A stretch of 64,000 bases of DNA from Sphingomonadales bacterium. GTDB lineage: Bacteria > Pseudomonadota > Alphaproteobacteria > Sphingomonadales > Sphingomonadaceae. Made by a program: the position numbers and the translations under genes. A model generated the notes under the pieces. That model saw only the letters and a program-made list of their open reading frames with translations. It was not told the DNA's origin and did not search any database. Below, in pieces: positions 34,137-43,253 of this stretch. Positions within the stretch are counted from its first letter, which is position 1; each line of letters opens with the position of its first letter. The DNA is taken from contig JADJGU010000002.1 of the NCBI GenBank assembly GCA_016707885.1, positions 310,001-374,000 on the forward strand, written 5' to 3'.

Positions 34137-37100
34137 CAGCGAGACAAAGCCGCTTCATACGCTCGAAGCTGCTCAATTGCAGGCGGCGCAACCCGAAGAC
34201 AGCGTGTGGCTCAGTGCGTCTGCCGGTTCGGGCAAAACACAGGTGCTGACTGCGCGTGTGATCCGTTTGTTGCTGGCAGGCTCGCGTCCCGAAGAGATAT
34301 TGTGCCTGACGTTCACCAAGGCGGCAGCCGCCGAAATGGAAGAGCGCATCAACCGTATCTTGGCGGGTTGGGTGCAAATGAAATCCGCAGTTCTCGCCAA
34401 GGATTTGATGGCAATCGGCGCTGATCACGGCCCGGAAATGCAGACAAAAGCCCGCGAACTGTTTGCACTGGTTCTCGACGCCGCGGGTGGCGGATTGCAT
34501 ATCATGACAATCCACAGTTTCTGCCAGTCTCTGCTCGGCAGCTTTCCCGAAGAGGCCGGCATTGCTCCGGGTTTTGAACCAATTGACGACCGCAAGCGGC
34601 GCGAATTGCAGCGCGAAGTTTTGTCCGAACTGGTGACTGAGGCGGAGGGACAGGCGAACGACTGGATACTCGCGAAATTACAGCAACTCAGCCTCGATCT
34701 GGGTGAGGCTGGCGCTTGGAGTTTTCTAAACCGCTGTGCCGAGCATGCTAGCGCGATTGCTATCGTTCCCGAAGACGACGGTGCGCTCATATTCGCTCGC
34801 TATCTTGTCGGTGAATCCGAAAAAGGAACGATCGCGGAAATACTGGAAAGCCAGTGTGGTGACGACATGATCGACCGCTCACTGCTTTTGGCTTTGGCTG
34901 ACTGTAACCGGCAGTGGAACACAAAAACGGGATTGGATCGCGCTGCGAAAATTGTCACTTGGCTAACCGCCCCTGTGGCAGACCGGGTAAATCTGCTGGA
35001 AGAATTGCACGGTTGCTGGGCGACCAAAGAGGGAGAGCTTTCGAAACAGGCACCGAAAAACAACGAGGCCTATGAAAGGCTGGCGCTTGCCGCGTTGCAA
35101 TGGTGCCGCCATTTGCTGGAACGTAGCGAAATGCTGGAATATGCCGACCGTCTGGCCTCTGCCTTGCTGGTCGGGAAAGCTTATGCAGCTCGCTATGTCG
35201 CTGCCAAACATGCGCAAGGGCTGGTCGACTTTGACGATCTGATTGAAAAGACGGCAGAACTGCTCGGGCGGGGTGGAATGGCTGATTGGGTTCGCTTCAA
35301 GCTCGATAGGCGGATCGACCATATTTTGATCGACGAGGCACAAGATACAAACCAGCCACAATGGGACATAATAGACGCACTTGCGGACGATTTCTTTACC
35401 GGTAGCGGACAAAAATCCGACAGGGTACGAACCGTTTTCGCGGTCGGTGACTTCAAACAGGCAATTTACGGATTTCAGGGAACCGACCCTGGAAAATATC
35501 GCGATGCCGGTGTCCGCTTCGGTCAAAAAATTGCCGAAAGCGGAGGCGAGATGCGACAGCTCACGCTCTCAAAATCCTTCCGATCAACCCAGCCAATTCT
35601 TAAATTCGTGAATATGGCAATCGAGGAAATTGGGCATCAAGGCCTGGGTCTCGACGACAGGATTCCTGATCATGAGAGTATAAACCCCGATAGTGGTATG
35701 GTCGAATTGTTCGGATTGGTTCGCGCCGGTGAGGACGGCGACGATGACGCTGATGGCGACGAAGAAAAATGGGTCAGCGCCGAAAAACGAAAACTTGCCG
35801 AAAAGCTCGCAACACACATCAAGCAACTGATCGACGAAAAGCCTTATCTGACCAGCACGAAAAAGCCCTTGCAGCCGGGCGACATAATGGTGTTGTTGCG
35901 CAAGCGTTCGGACCTAGCGGCGCTCATCGTGGCGCGGTTGCATGCACAGAATGTTCCGGTTGCAGGCATCGACCGTATGTTGGTTGGCGAGCAACTTGCG
36001 GTGCAAGATCTGCTGTCCGCAATCCGTTTTGTGCTGCAACCTGCTGACGACATGAGTCTTGCCTGTTTGCTTGTTTCGCCTTTGATCGGTTGGACACAAC
36101 AGCAGCTGCTCGATCATGGGTATCGCGCAAGGGGAGAAGTGTTGTGGCATCATTTGCGCGGCCAGTCCGCGCTGGAGCACGACCTGCGCCCCTTGAGAGA
36201 GATGCTTGCTGAGGCCGATTTCACTTCGCCTTACGCGTTTCTTGAAACCATCCTGTCCGGGCCAACGCAAGGCAGACGAAAATTTGTCGAACGGCTGGGG
36301 AATGAAACACTGGTTCCGATTGAGGAATTGTTGAACATCGCCCTCCAGTTTGCGCAGGATGGCGGCGGAACGCTGCAGGATTTTCTCGACTGGTTCGAAC
36401 GCGACAATGGCGAAATCAAACGTGAAGGGCTGGTTTCCGCACGTGAAGTCAGGATCATGACCGTACATGGTGCAAAGGGGTTGCAGGCGCCGGTCGTGAT
36501 CCTTGCCGATATCGCGACTGATCCACTTAAATCCCGCGGATCAGGAGCGGGGCTCTCGTTGAAATTGGAGCAGGGGACGGAACTACCCATCCTACCTTTT
36601 GGCAAGTCGCAGCGTATCGGAAAGCTGGGAGCACTGCACGAGAGCCGTGAGGTGGAAGAACTTCGGGAGCATAATCGCCTTTTGTATGTCGCACTAACGC
36701 GGGCGGAAGAGCGGCTGATACTGGCAGGCAGTTTGGGAACAAAATCCAAAACCGACAATAGTTGGTATCCGATTCTGGAGGCTGCATTCAAACGATTTGG
36801 CAACGATTGGGAAGCGTCTTCGCTTTGGGGCAGCGTCATGCGGCTGGAAGGCAGACAGCGCTCCGTTGCAGAAATTGGCACCGCTATTTCCGCTAAGGGA
36901 GCAGCAGATGATGCTCCTTCATGGCTTTTCACTCCGGCCCCTGCTGAAGCGCGACCGCCAAGGCCGCTGGTTCCGTCAAGGATAGACGATGCCGATATTG
37001 GCGATGCACCAGCCATCGAAAAAATTCGAATCGCCGCCGATCGCGGGAAATTGTTGCACGGCCTTTTCGAGAGGGTCGAGGGAGGTCGTAAGCAAAACTT

Positions 37101-37527
37101 TGCCGACGACGCCGCGCGCTGGCTTGCGTCGCGTGACAAAGGTGGTGAGCATGGTCATCAGGAGCTGATACGGCAGGCCGCTTCTGTGCTTGAAGATGAC
37201 AGATGGTCCGAAATTTTCGCGCCTGCCGCGCGGGCAGAAGTGCCTATCGCCGCATTGGTTGGAGAAACTGTAGTTACCGGGCGTATCGATCGCTTGGTTG
37301 TTACGGAAAAATATGTCCGGATTGTAGATTTCAAATCGGGTCGCTTTGTACCGCGAACAGCGGAAAAGGTGCCTGTTTCGCAATTAAGGCAAATGGCATA
37401 TTATGTCGCTGCTCTCGAAAAAATCTTCCCGAACCATTCGGTTGAAGCGGCGCTGCTTTATACATTCGAGCCCTATTTGCTGACTTTGGCGGACACCGAT
37501 CTGGAACCTTACAAACCCGCCTCTTGA
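34126..37527 (+). CDS. addA: Double-strand break repair helicase AddA
   Basis: 1133 aa from the ATG at 34126. Three ATGs cluster at 34117, 34120 and 34126; the last is best spaced from GGAAGG at 34111-34116. UvrD-type motor: Walker A SASAGSGKTQVLTARV, TFTKAAAAEM, Walker B LIDEAQDTNQPQW, GDFKQAIYGFQG, TVHGAKGLQAPVVI, and YVALTRAEERL. A C-terminal RecB-type nuclease has VDFKSGRFVP and LRQMAYYVAAL. Overlaps addB by 11 bp; trxA begins 83 bp downstream. Confidence 0.96.
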   Translation: MSSDSETKPLHTLEAAQLQAAQPEDSVWLSASAGSGKTQVLTARVIRLLLAGSRPEEILCLTFTKAAAAEMEERINRILAGWVQMKSAVLAKDLMAIGADHGPEMQTKARELFALVLDAAGGGLHIMTIHSFCQSLLGSFPEEAGIAPGFEPIDDRKRRELQREVLSELVTEAEGQANDWILAKLQQLSLDLGEAGAWSFLNRCAEHASAIAIVPEDDGALIFARYLVGESEKGTIAEILESQCGDDMIDRSLLLALADCNRQWNTKTGLDRAAKIVTWLTAPVADRVNLLEELHGCWATKEGELSKQAPKNNEAYERLALAALQWCRHLLERSEMLEYADRLASALLVGKAYAARYVAAKHAQGLVDFDDLIEKTAELLGRGGMADWVRFKLDRRIDHILIDEAQDTNQPQWDIIDALADDFFTGSGQKSDRVRTVFAVGDFKQAIYGFQGTDPGKYRDAGVRFGQKIAESGGEMRQLTLSKSFRSTQPILKFVNMAIEEIGHQGLGLDDRIPDHESINPDSGMVELFGLVRAGEDGDDDADGDEEKWVSAEKRKLAEKLATHIKQLIDEKPYLTSTKKPLQPGDIMVLLRKRSDLAALIVARLHAQNVPVAGIDRMLVGEQLAVQDLLSAIRFVLQPADDMSLACLLVSPLIGWTQQQLLDHGYRARGEVLWHHLRGQSALEHDLRPLREMLAEADFTSPYAFLETILSGPTQGRRKFVERLGNETLVPIEELLNIALQFAQDGGGTLQDFLDWFERDNGEIKREGLVSAREVRIMTVHGAKGLQAPVVILADIATDPLKSRGSGAGLSLKLEQGTELPILPFGKSQRIGKLGALHESREVEELREHNRLLYVALTRAEERLILAGSLGTKSKTDNSWYPILEAAFKRFGNDWEASSLWGSVMRLEGRQRSVAEIGTAISAKGAADDAPSWLFTPAPAEARPPRPLVPSRIDDADIGDAPAIEKIRIAADRGKLLHGLFERVEGGRKQNFADDAARWLASRDKGGEHGHQELIRQAASVLEDDRWSEIFAPAARAEVPIAALVGETVVTGRIDRLVVTEKYVRIVDFKSGRFVPRTAEKVPVSQLRQMAYYVAALEKIFPNHSVEAALLYTFEPYLLTLADTDLEPYKPAS

Positions 37528-37610
37528 GCGGACAAGCAAATCTTTGCGGCTCGGCGCTTGCAAGTGCAGGGCAGGGGCAATAGATTCACTGCCAACAAAG
37601 GAGATATCCA

Positions 37611-37931
37611 ATGGCGACGAAAGCAGTTGGCGACGACAATTTTGATACGAATGTTTTGGCTTCGGACAAACCCGTTTTGGTCGATTTCTGGGCTGAATGG
37701 TGCGGACCATGCAAGATGATCGGCCCCAGCCTTGAAGAAATCAGCGAGGAACTAGGTGACCAGGTGATCATCGCGAAGCTCAACATCGACGACCACCCCG
37801 ATACACCTAGCAAATATGGTGTGCGCGGTATTCCGACGATGATCCTGTTCAAGGATGGGAAGATTGTCGACACCAAAGTCGGGGCTGCCCCCAAGGCTGC
37901 CATCAAGGGCTGGCTGGAAGCCGCGCTTTAA
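37611..37931 (+). CDS. trxA: Thioredoxin
   Basis: 106 aa, the standard size. Active site WCGPCK with C31 and C34, cis-proline in GIPTMILFKDG, and VDFWAEW before the active site. AAAGGAG ribosome-binding site seven nt upstream of the ATG. Serves ribonucleotide reductase, methionine sulfoxide reductase and peroxiredoxins in the cytoplasm. Converges with argJ, their stop codons overlapping by 4 bp. Confidence 0.96.
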   Translation: MATKAVGDDNFDTNVLASDKPVLVDFWAEWCGPCKMIGPSLEEISEELGDQVIIAKLNIDDHPDTPSKYGVRGIPTMILFKDGKIVDTKVGAAPKAAIKGWLEAAL

Positions 37932-39151
37932 CTGCGGTAATCTGCATTGATGCTGATATAGCCATGGGTCAGGTCGCACGTCCAAACGGTTGCGCAGCCT
38001 GACCCAAGGCCAATATCGACGCCAATCCCGATTTCTTGACCTTTCAGATGCGCAGCTACCGGAGTCTCGTCATAGCCGTCAACGGGAAGGCCGTTTAACG
38101 CAACCTGTGTCGCGCCGAAGCTGATGGAAAGCCGGTCGCGATCCGCTGGCTCCCCGGCTTTGCCGACAGCCATGACGACGCGCCCCCAATTTGCATCCTC
38201 ACCTGCAATCGCTGTCTTGACCAATGGCGAGTTTGCAATGGCGAGGCCAATGCGGCGTGCGCTGTCATCCGAAACGGCGCCCGAAACCGAAATTTCGATA
38301 AATTTCTGTGCCCCTTCGCCATCGCGCACAACCAGATGCGCGAGTTGACGACAAACATCGTGCAGGGCGGAGGCGAAGGCATCTGCACCGGCATCATCGA
38401 ATGACGCGAGCGGCGCATTGCCTGCCTTGCCCGTGGAAAAGGCCAAAACGGTATCACTCGTCGACGTATCGCTGTCGACTGTGATGCAATTGAAGGTCGA
38501 ACTGTTGGCTTCGCTCAGCATCGCCTGCAGAAAGGCAGGCTCTACGGCTGCATCGGTAAAAATGTAGCCGAGCATTGTTGCCAAATCGGGCGCTATCATC
38601 CCGCTGCCTTTGATAACACCGACAATTTCAACGCGCTTGTCGCCGACCATCGCGCTGGCTTTGGCACCTTTTGCAAAAGTGTCGGTTGTTCCAATGGTGT
38701 CTGCTACATCGTTCCAATTGCAAACAGGTGCTTCGAACGCGGTTTTTAGTCCTGTTTCAGCCTTGTCCTTGGGCAAGGGCACGCCAATAACACCGGTCGA
38801 TGAGACAAAAACCTCGGTTTCAGCACAGCTAAGATGTGCCGCAACTTGCCGCGTTATCGCCTCAACCGCCTGACGACCCCGATAGCCGGTAAAGGCATTG
38901 CTGTTCCCGGCATTGACCACCAGCGCGCGGGCGCGGCCATTCTTCAAATTGTCGCGGCACAATTCGACCTCTGACGAGCAACAGATGTTCCGCGTTGTCA
39001 CACCCGCTACCGCTGTTTCGGCGTCAAATTCGATATAGGTCAGATCGCAGCGATCCCATTCCTTGTAACGTGCCTTCGCCACGCGTTTGGTCACGCCGGC
39101 AATTTCGGGCATTTCGGGAAACGGAAGGGTCAAGGGCGATGGAGACGACAT
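37928..39151 (-). CDS. argJ: Bifunctional glutamate N-acetyltransferase/amino-acid acetyltransferase ArgJ
   Basis: 407 aa. Transfers acetyl from N-acetylornithine to glutamate in the cyclic arginine pathway. The self-cleavage site is in KGSGMIAPDLATMLGYI, Thr of the ATML motif becoming the nucleophile of the beta subunit. N-terminal ALVVNAGNSNAFTG and central CITVDSDTSTSD are diagnostic. Divergent from the short ORF and secA. Whether this enzyme also uses acetyl-CoA (bifunctional) cannot be told by eye. Confidence 0.94.
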   Translation of the reverse strand: MSSPSPLTLPFPEMPEIAGVTKRVAKARYKEWDRCDLTYIEFDAETAVAGVTTRNICCSSEVELCRDNLKNGRARALVVNAGNSNAFTGYRGRQAVEAITRQVAAHLSCAETEVFVSSTGVIGVPLPKDKAETGLKTAFEAPVCNWNDVADTIGTTDTFAKGAKASAMVGDKRVEIVGVIKGSGMIAPDLATMLGYIFTDAAVEPAFLQAMLSEANSSTFNCITVDSDTSTSDTVLAFSTGKAGNAPLASFDDAGADAFASALHDVCRQLAHLVVRDGEGAQKFIEISVSGAVSDDSARRIGLAIANSPLVKTAIAGEDANWGRVVMAVGKAGEPADRDRLSISFGATQVALNGLPVDGYDETPVAAHLKGQEIGIGVDIGLGSGCATVWTCDLTHGYISINADYRS

Positions 39152-39239
39152 ATAAACACTTTGCGGCTAGATATTCGTTGGCGCAATGGGGATGGACGCA
39201 AGTGCAAGTCAACCCTATATGGTACCCAACACTGGAAAC

Positions 39240-39521
39240 ATGTCTTCAATGCGACTGCTGCTTTACTTCCTCGCTCTGCTAACCGGCTTTTCAGCCGCAG
39301 AAGCTGCGCGGCCGGTCGAGGCAGCTTCGCCGACCAGCACTGCGTCATCGGTCGCGTTGGCAGAAGCTTATGCGACGACCGTTGCGGTTTCGGTAGACAG
39401 TAAGAGCACATTTGCCCGGGCTGCAGCATCGCCTTCCGAAGATCGCCCTGCCTATACTGTTCGAACTGATGCGATGCCCGCATCGACACCCGTTTCTCGG
39501 GCTGACCGCGCACATAAATAG
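39240..39521 (+). CDS. Short secreted ORF immediately upstream of secA (SecM-like position)
   Basis: 93 aa from the ATG at 39240, or 90 from the ATG at 39249. A signal peptide is obvious: MSSMRLLLYFLALLTGF followed by an SAAEAA cleavage region. The mature part is about 70 residues, rich in Ala/Ser/Thr with no fold signature, and ends in PVSRADRAHK. It stops 90 bp before secA on the same strand, with two mutually exclusive hairpins between. The arrangement copies secM-secA of enterobacteria. There is no SecM FxxxxWIxxxxGIRAGP motif and no RAPP/RAPG arrest motif as recalled for alphaproteobacterial ApdA/ApdP, so arrest is only a hypothesis. It could equally be a small periplasmic protein. Confidence 0.6.
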   Translation: MSSMRLLLYFLALLTGFSAAEAARPVEAASPTSTASSVALAEAYATTVAVSVDSKSTFARAAASPSEDRPAYTVRTDAMPASTPVSRADRAHK

Positions 39522-39580
39522 GCGGTCTTTGCGCTGATTTTCGCGCGTTTCCCGTTTGCACCGCCCACTAACAGTTGGGC
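39521..39580 (+). promoter_or_regulatory. Alternative stem-loops in the secA leader
   Basis: GGCGGT (39521-39526) can pair with ACCGCC (39560-39565), while GCCCA (39563-39567) can pair with TGGGC (39576-39580). The two stems share bases and exclude each other. The secA ribosome-binding site AAGGGG is about 20 bp further on. Confidence 0.35.
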
Positions 39581-39611
39581 GTATTTCACATATATATTTA
39601 AGGGGTTACCC

Positions 39612-42353
39612 ATGCTCGGCACTATCGCCAAGTCCATTTTTGGCTCGTCCAACGACCGTTATGTCAAAAAGACGATGAAAATCGTCACGAAGATCAATTC
39701 GTATGAAGACCAATTTTCAGGGCTTTCGGATGAAGATCTGAAAAACCAGACCCAACGTTTTCGCGAACGTCTTGCGGCAGGTGAAACCCTCGACGATATT
39801 TTGCCTGAAGCCTTTGCGACGGTACGCGAGGCTTCTAAGCGCGTTACGGGTATGCGCCATTTTGACGTCCAAATGGTCGGCGGCATCGTGCTGCATCGCG
39901 GGGAAATTGCCGAGATGCGGACCGGTGAGGGCAAGACCCTGGTCGCGACGCTCGCGACCTACCTCAACGCGATTGAAGGCAAAGGGGTGCATGTCGTGAC
40001 GGTCAACGACTACCTGGCTAAGCGCGATGCCGAATGGATGGGTCAGATTTATGGCTTTCTTGGCCTGACCACTGGGGTGATTGTTCCCAACCTGTCGGAA
40101 AATGAACGCCGCGCGGCCTATAATTGCGACATCACCTACGCGACCAATAACGAACTTGGCTTTGATTATCTGCGCGACAATATGAAGCATGAGCGCGCGC
40201 AGATGGTGCAGCGTCCCTTCAACTACGCAATTGTCGACGAGGTCGATTCGATTCTGATCGATGAAGCGCGAACACCGCTCATCATCTCGGGCCCAACCGA
40301 CGACAAGTCGGAGTTGTACAAGGCAGTCCATGAGGTTGTTCTGCAACTTGATGAAGGCGATTATGAGAAAGACGAAAAGCAGCGCAGTGTCATCCTGACC
40401 GAGGACGGTACCGAAAAGGCAGAGAGGCTACTCGAAAGTGCCGGATTGATCGTCGGTACCAACCTGTATGATTTCGAAAATACGCAGGTTGTGCACCATC
40501 TGGATCAGGCCTTGAAGGCCAATACGATGTTCAAGCGCGATACCGACTACATCGTCAAAGATGATGAGGTTATCATCATCGACGAGTTTACCGGGCGTAT
40601 GATGGATGGGCGTCGCTGGTCGAATGGCTTGCACCAGGCCGTCGAAGCCAAGGAAGGTGTCCGCATCAAGCCGGAAAACCAGACTCTGGCTACCATTACC
40701 TTCCAGAATTATTTCCGCATGTATCCGAAAATTTCGGGCATGACCGGTACAGCTGCGACCGAGGCGCAGGAATTTTTCGATATCTATAAGCTCAATGTCG
40801 TTGAAATACCGACCAATGTTCCGGTGCAGCGTATCGACGAAAATGACGAGTTTTACAAAAACACAGCGGACAAATTTGCCGCGATTGCTAAGACTATCCG
40901 CGAGGCAAACGAGCGCGGTCAGCCTGTTCTGGTTGGTACCGTATCGATCGAAAAGTCGGAACTGCTGAGCGACTATCTGAACAAGGAAGGCGTCGAACAT
41001 GCGGTTTTGAACGCACGCTTCCACGAACAGGAAGCGCATATTGTGGCGCAAGCCGGGCGCCTCGGGGCAGTCACTATCGCCACCAATATGGCTGGTCGCG
41101 GTACCGACATCAAATTGGGCGGTAACCTTGAATTCCGCGTTGAAGGCGAGTTGCGCGATATACCCGAAGGCCCGGAGCGGGATGCCGCAGTGGCACGGAT
41201 CACGGCTGAAATAGACGCTGAGAAGGCGAAGGTGCTAGAAGCAGGCGGTCTGTTCGTGCTGGCGACAGAGCGCCATGAAAGCCGCCGAATCGACAATCAG
41301 TTGCGCGGTCGTTCGGGGCGTCAGGGAGACCCTGGCCTGTCGCGTTTCTATCTCTGCCTTGAAGACGACTTGCTGCGCATTTTTGGTTCTGAAACATTGT
41401 TTGCGCGCATGATGAACAACAGTCTGGAAGATGGCGAAGCCATCGGTGGCAAATGGCTGTCAAAGGCAATCGAAACGGCGCAGCGCAAGGTGGAGGCGCG
41501 CAACTATGACGTGCGCAAACAGTTGGTCGAGTATGACAACGTCATGAACGACCAGCGCAAGGTTATCTACGAACAGCGCAGTGACATCATGGATGCCGAG
41601 GCGGTTGATGATGTCCTCGACGACATGTTGCACGAAACGGTCAACAACATAGTCGGCGAAAACTGCCCGCCCGAAACCTATCCCGAACAATGGGATGTGG
41701 ATGGTTTGAAAAAGCAGGTCAGCGAAATACTGGGACTGCAGCCGGACATCGACGGCTGGCTGACGGAAGAATCGCTCGAACCGGAAACCGTAGAGGCCCG
41801 CTTGGCCGAAGCTGCAGAAGCGAAGCTCGCCGAAAAGCGTGCAGCGATTGATCCCGTGCTGTTCCGGCAAATCGAAAAGCAAATCCTGCTGCAAAATCTC
41901 GATCACCATTGGAAAGAGCATCTGGCGACGCTCGATGCTCTGCGTCAGGTCATCTATCTGCGTGCGTATGCGCAGAAAAACCCGATTAATGAATATAAGC
42001 AGGAGAGCTTTGGCCTGTTTGAGCGGATGCTGTCTGCTATTCGCGAAGATATCGTCAAGACGGTCCTGACAAACGAGTTCCGTGTGGAGCCGCCCGAATT
42101 TGCAGGCGAGCTGCCCGAACTGCCCGATTTCCTAACCACACATTTTGATCCGTTGACGGGCGAAGATGACAGTGATGACATTGATGCGGCCGATATGGGG
42201 CTTATCAAGGCGTCGATTCCGGCGCGGCAAGTTGCGACCAATCCGGTTGAAGGGGATCCATTTGCGGGCAATCCGGAAATTCGTCGTAATGATCCGTGCC
42301 CTTGCGGATCGGGGCAGAAGTACAAGCACTGCCACGGTGCCTATAAGGCATGA
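39612..42353 (+). CDS. secA: Preprotein translocase ATPase SecA
   Basis: 913-aa motor that drives secretory proteins through SecYEG. DEAD-motor motifs: Q-motif region GMRHFDVQMVGGI, Walker A MRTGEGKTLVAT, Walker B VDEVDSILIDEARTPLIISG, and helicase motif VI GRSGRQGDPGLSRFYLCLED. The preprotein-binding domain and helical scaffold follow. The C-terminal zinc finger is intact (DPCPCGSGQKYKHCHG). ATG at 39612 has AAGGGG about seven nt upstream. Downstream is a TauE/SafE permease 7 bp after the stop. Confidence 0.98.
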   Translation: MLGTIAKSIFGSSNDRYVKKTMKIVTKINSYEDQFSGLSDEDLKNQTQRFRERLAAGETLDDILPEAFATVREASKRVTGMRHFDVQMVGGIVLHRGEIAEMRTGEGKTLVATLATYLNAIEGKGVHVVTVNDYLAKRDAEWMGQIYGFLGLTTGVIVPNLSENERRAAYNCDITYATNNELGFDYLRDNMKHERAQMVQRPFNYAIVDEVDSILIDEARTPLIISGPTDDKSELYKAVHEVVLQLDEGDYEKDEKQRSVILTEDGTEKAERLLESAGLIVGTNLYDFENTQVVHHLDQALKANTMFKRDTDYIVKDDEVIIIDEFTGRMMDGRRWSNGLHQAVEAKEGVRIKPENQTLATITFQNYFRMYPKISGMTGTAATEAQEFFDIYKLNVVEIPTNVPVQRIDENDEFYKNTADKFAAIAKTIREANERGQPVLVGTVSIEKSELLSDYLNKEGVEHAVLNARFHEQEAHIVAQAGRLGAVTIATNMAGRGTDIKLGGNLEFRVEGELRDIPEGPERDAAVARITAEIDAEKAKVLEAGGLFVLATERHESRRIDNQLRGRSGRQGDPGLSRFYLCLEDDLLRIFGSETLFARMMNNSLEDGEAIGGKWLSKAIETAQRKVEARNYDVRKQLVEYDNVMNDQRKVIYEQRSDIMDAEAVDDVLDDMLHETVNNIVGENCPPETYPEQWDVDGLKKQVSEILGLQPDIDGWLTEESLEPETVEARLAEAAEAKLAEKRAAIDPVLFRQIEKQILLQNLDHHWKEHLATLDALRQVIYLRAYAQKNPINEYKQESFGLFERMLSAIREDIVKTVLTNEFRVEPPEFAGELPELPDFLTTHFDPLTGEDDSDDIDAADMGLIKASIPARQVATNPVEGDPFAGNPEIRRNDPCPCGSGQKYKHCHGAYKA

Positions 42354-42360
42354 TTAGGTA

Positions 42361-43101
42361 TTGAGCGTGATCCTGGCTTTTTTATTCGGCCTGATCGCGC
42401 TCATCTACGCCTCCGTCGGATTTGGCGGAGGATCGTCCTATACAGCGCTGCTGTCATTGAGCGGGATTGAGCCAAGGCTGATCCCGATCATTTCTTTATG
42501 CTGCAATATCGTTGTTGTTACCGGTGGTACGTTCCGCTTTTGGCGGGCCGGTTTCCTCGAATGGAAAGCAGTGCTGCCATTGCTGGTGGTGTCGGCGCCC
42601 TTGGCTTTCCTTGGCGGCTTGACGCCGCTCGAGGAAACCACCTTTCTCGCCATCTTAGGGTGCACCTTGTTGCTGTCGGCCTTCGCGCTGATTCTGCCTC
42701 AGGATCGCCTACCGGAGGCCAAAGTCCCAAAACCTGTTCTGCTCGCACTATCAGGCGCGGTAGGCTTGTTGGCGGGTCTATCGGGCATCGGGGGTGGTAT
42801 TTTCATGGCGCCTGTGCTGCACCTCATCCATTGGGCGGAGGAAAAGCGGATTGCTGCCTTCGCATCGCTCTACATTCTGGTAAATTCGATCACGGGGCTT
42901 GCCGGGCAGTTGATTAAACATGGACCGCAATCATTCGTAGAACCGGCACTGACATATTGGCCGCTTTTGCTGGCCGTATTGATCGGCGGACAAATTGGAA
43001 CCCATATCGGTATCCAGCTTTTTCCGCCTAAATGGCTGCGTCGGATCACTGCCCTGCTGGTCGGCTATGCAGCCATGAGGCTGCTGATGCAGGCCTATTG
43101 A
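42361..43101 (+). CDS. TauE/SafE-family membrane permease
   Basis: 246 aa with about eight membrane helices in two repeats. N-terminal segment FGGGSSYTALLSLSGI and the second-repeat equivalent GLSGIGGGIFMAPVLHLIHW are the TauE/SafE repeat signatures. The family exports or imports sulfite, sulfonates or organosulfur anions; no sulfur genes are adjacent, so the substrate is unknown. Start is TTG at 42361 or GTG at 42367. It converges with tRNA-Asn. Confidence 0.82.
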   Translation: MSVILAFLFGLIALIYASVGFGGGSSYTALLSLSGIEPRLIPIISLCCNIVVVTGGTFRFWRAGFLEWKAVLPLLVVSAPLAFLGGLTPLEETTFLAILGCTLLLSAFALILPQDRLPEAKVPKPVLLALSGAVGLLAGLSGIGGGIFMAPVLHLIHWAEEKRIAAFASLYILVNSITGLAGQLIKHGPQSFVEPALTYWPLLLAVLIGGQIGTHIGIQLFPPKWLRRITALLVGYAAMRLLMQAY

Positions 43102-43118
43102 TTTTTCAGGAGAAAATC

Positions 43119-43193
43119 TGGCTCCCCGGGACGGATTCGAACCGCCGACCAATCGATTAACAGTCGATTGCTCTACCGCTGAGCTACCGGGGA
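43119..43193 (-). tRNA. tRNA-Asn(GTT)
   Basis: 75 nt including an encoded CCA. Acceptor TCCCCGG/CCGGGGA (7 bp), D-loop GCTCAGCGGTAGAGC, anticodon arm CGACTGTTAATCG with GTT, T-loop GGTTCGAATCC, discriminator G. All four stems fold. An ANN-decoding tRNA, so a substrate for t6A (TsaE) and possibly MtaB modification. Confidence 0.96.
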
Positions 43194-43196
43194 GCA

Positions 43197-43213
43197 GCCC
43201 GATGACATCGGGC
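43197..43213 (-). other. Hairpin in the 5' leader of tRNA-Asn
   Basis: A perfect 7-bp stem (GCCCGAT / ATCGGGC) with a 3-nt loop ends 3 nt before the mature tRNA 5' end, downstream of nadK on the same strand. It may be part of a nadK terminator without a U-tract or a processing leader. Confidence 0.4.
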
Positions 43214-43253
43214 AGGCGCGCCTATGGCTTGGCCTGAAACAAAAAGCAAGTGG

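Noticed and set aside
36231..37139. 302-codon minus-strand ORF inside addA
   Set aside because: Antisense shadow of a high-GC helicase gene; its Ser/Arg-rich translation is typical of such shadows.
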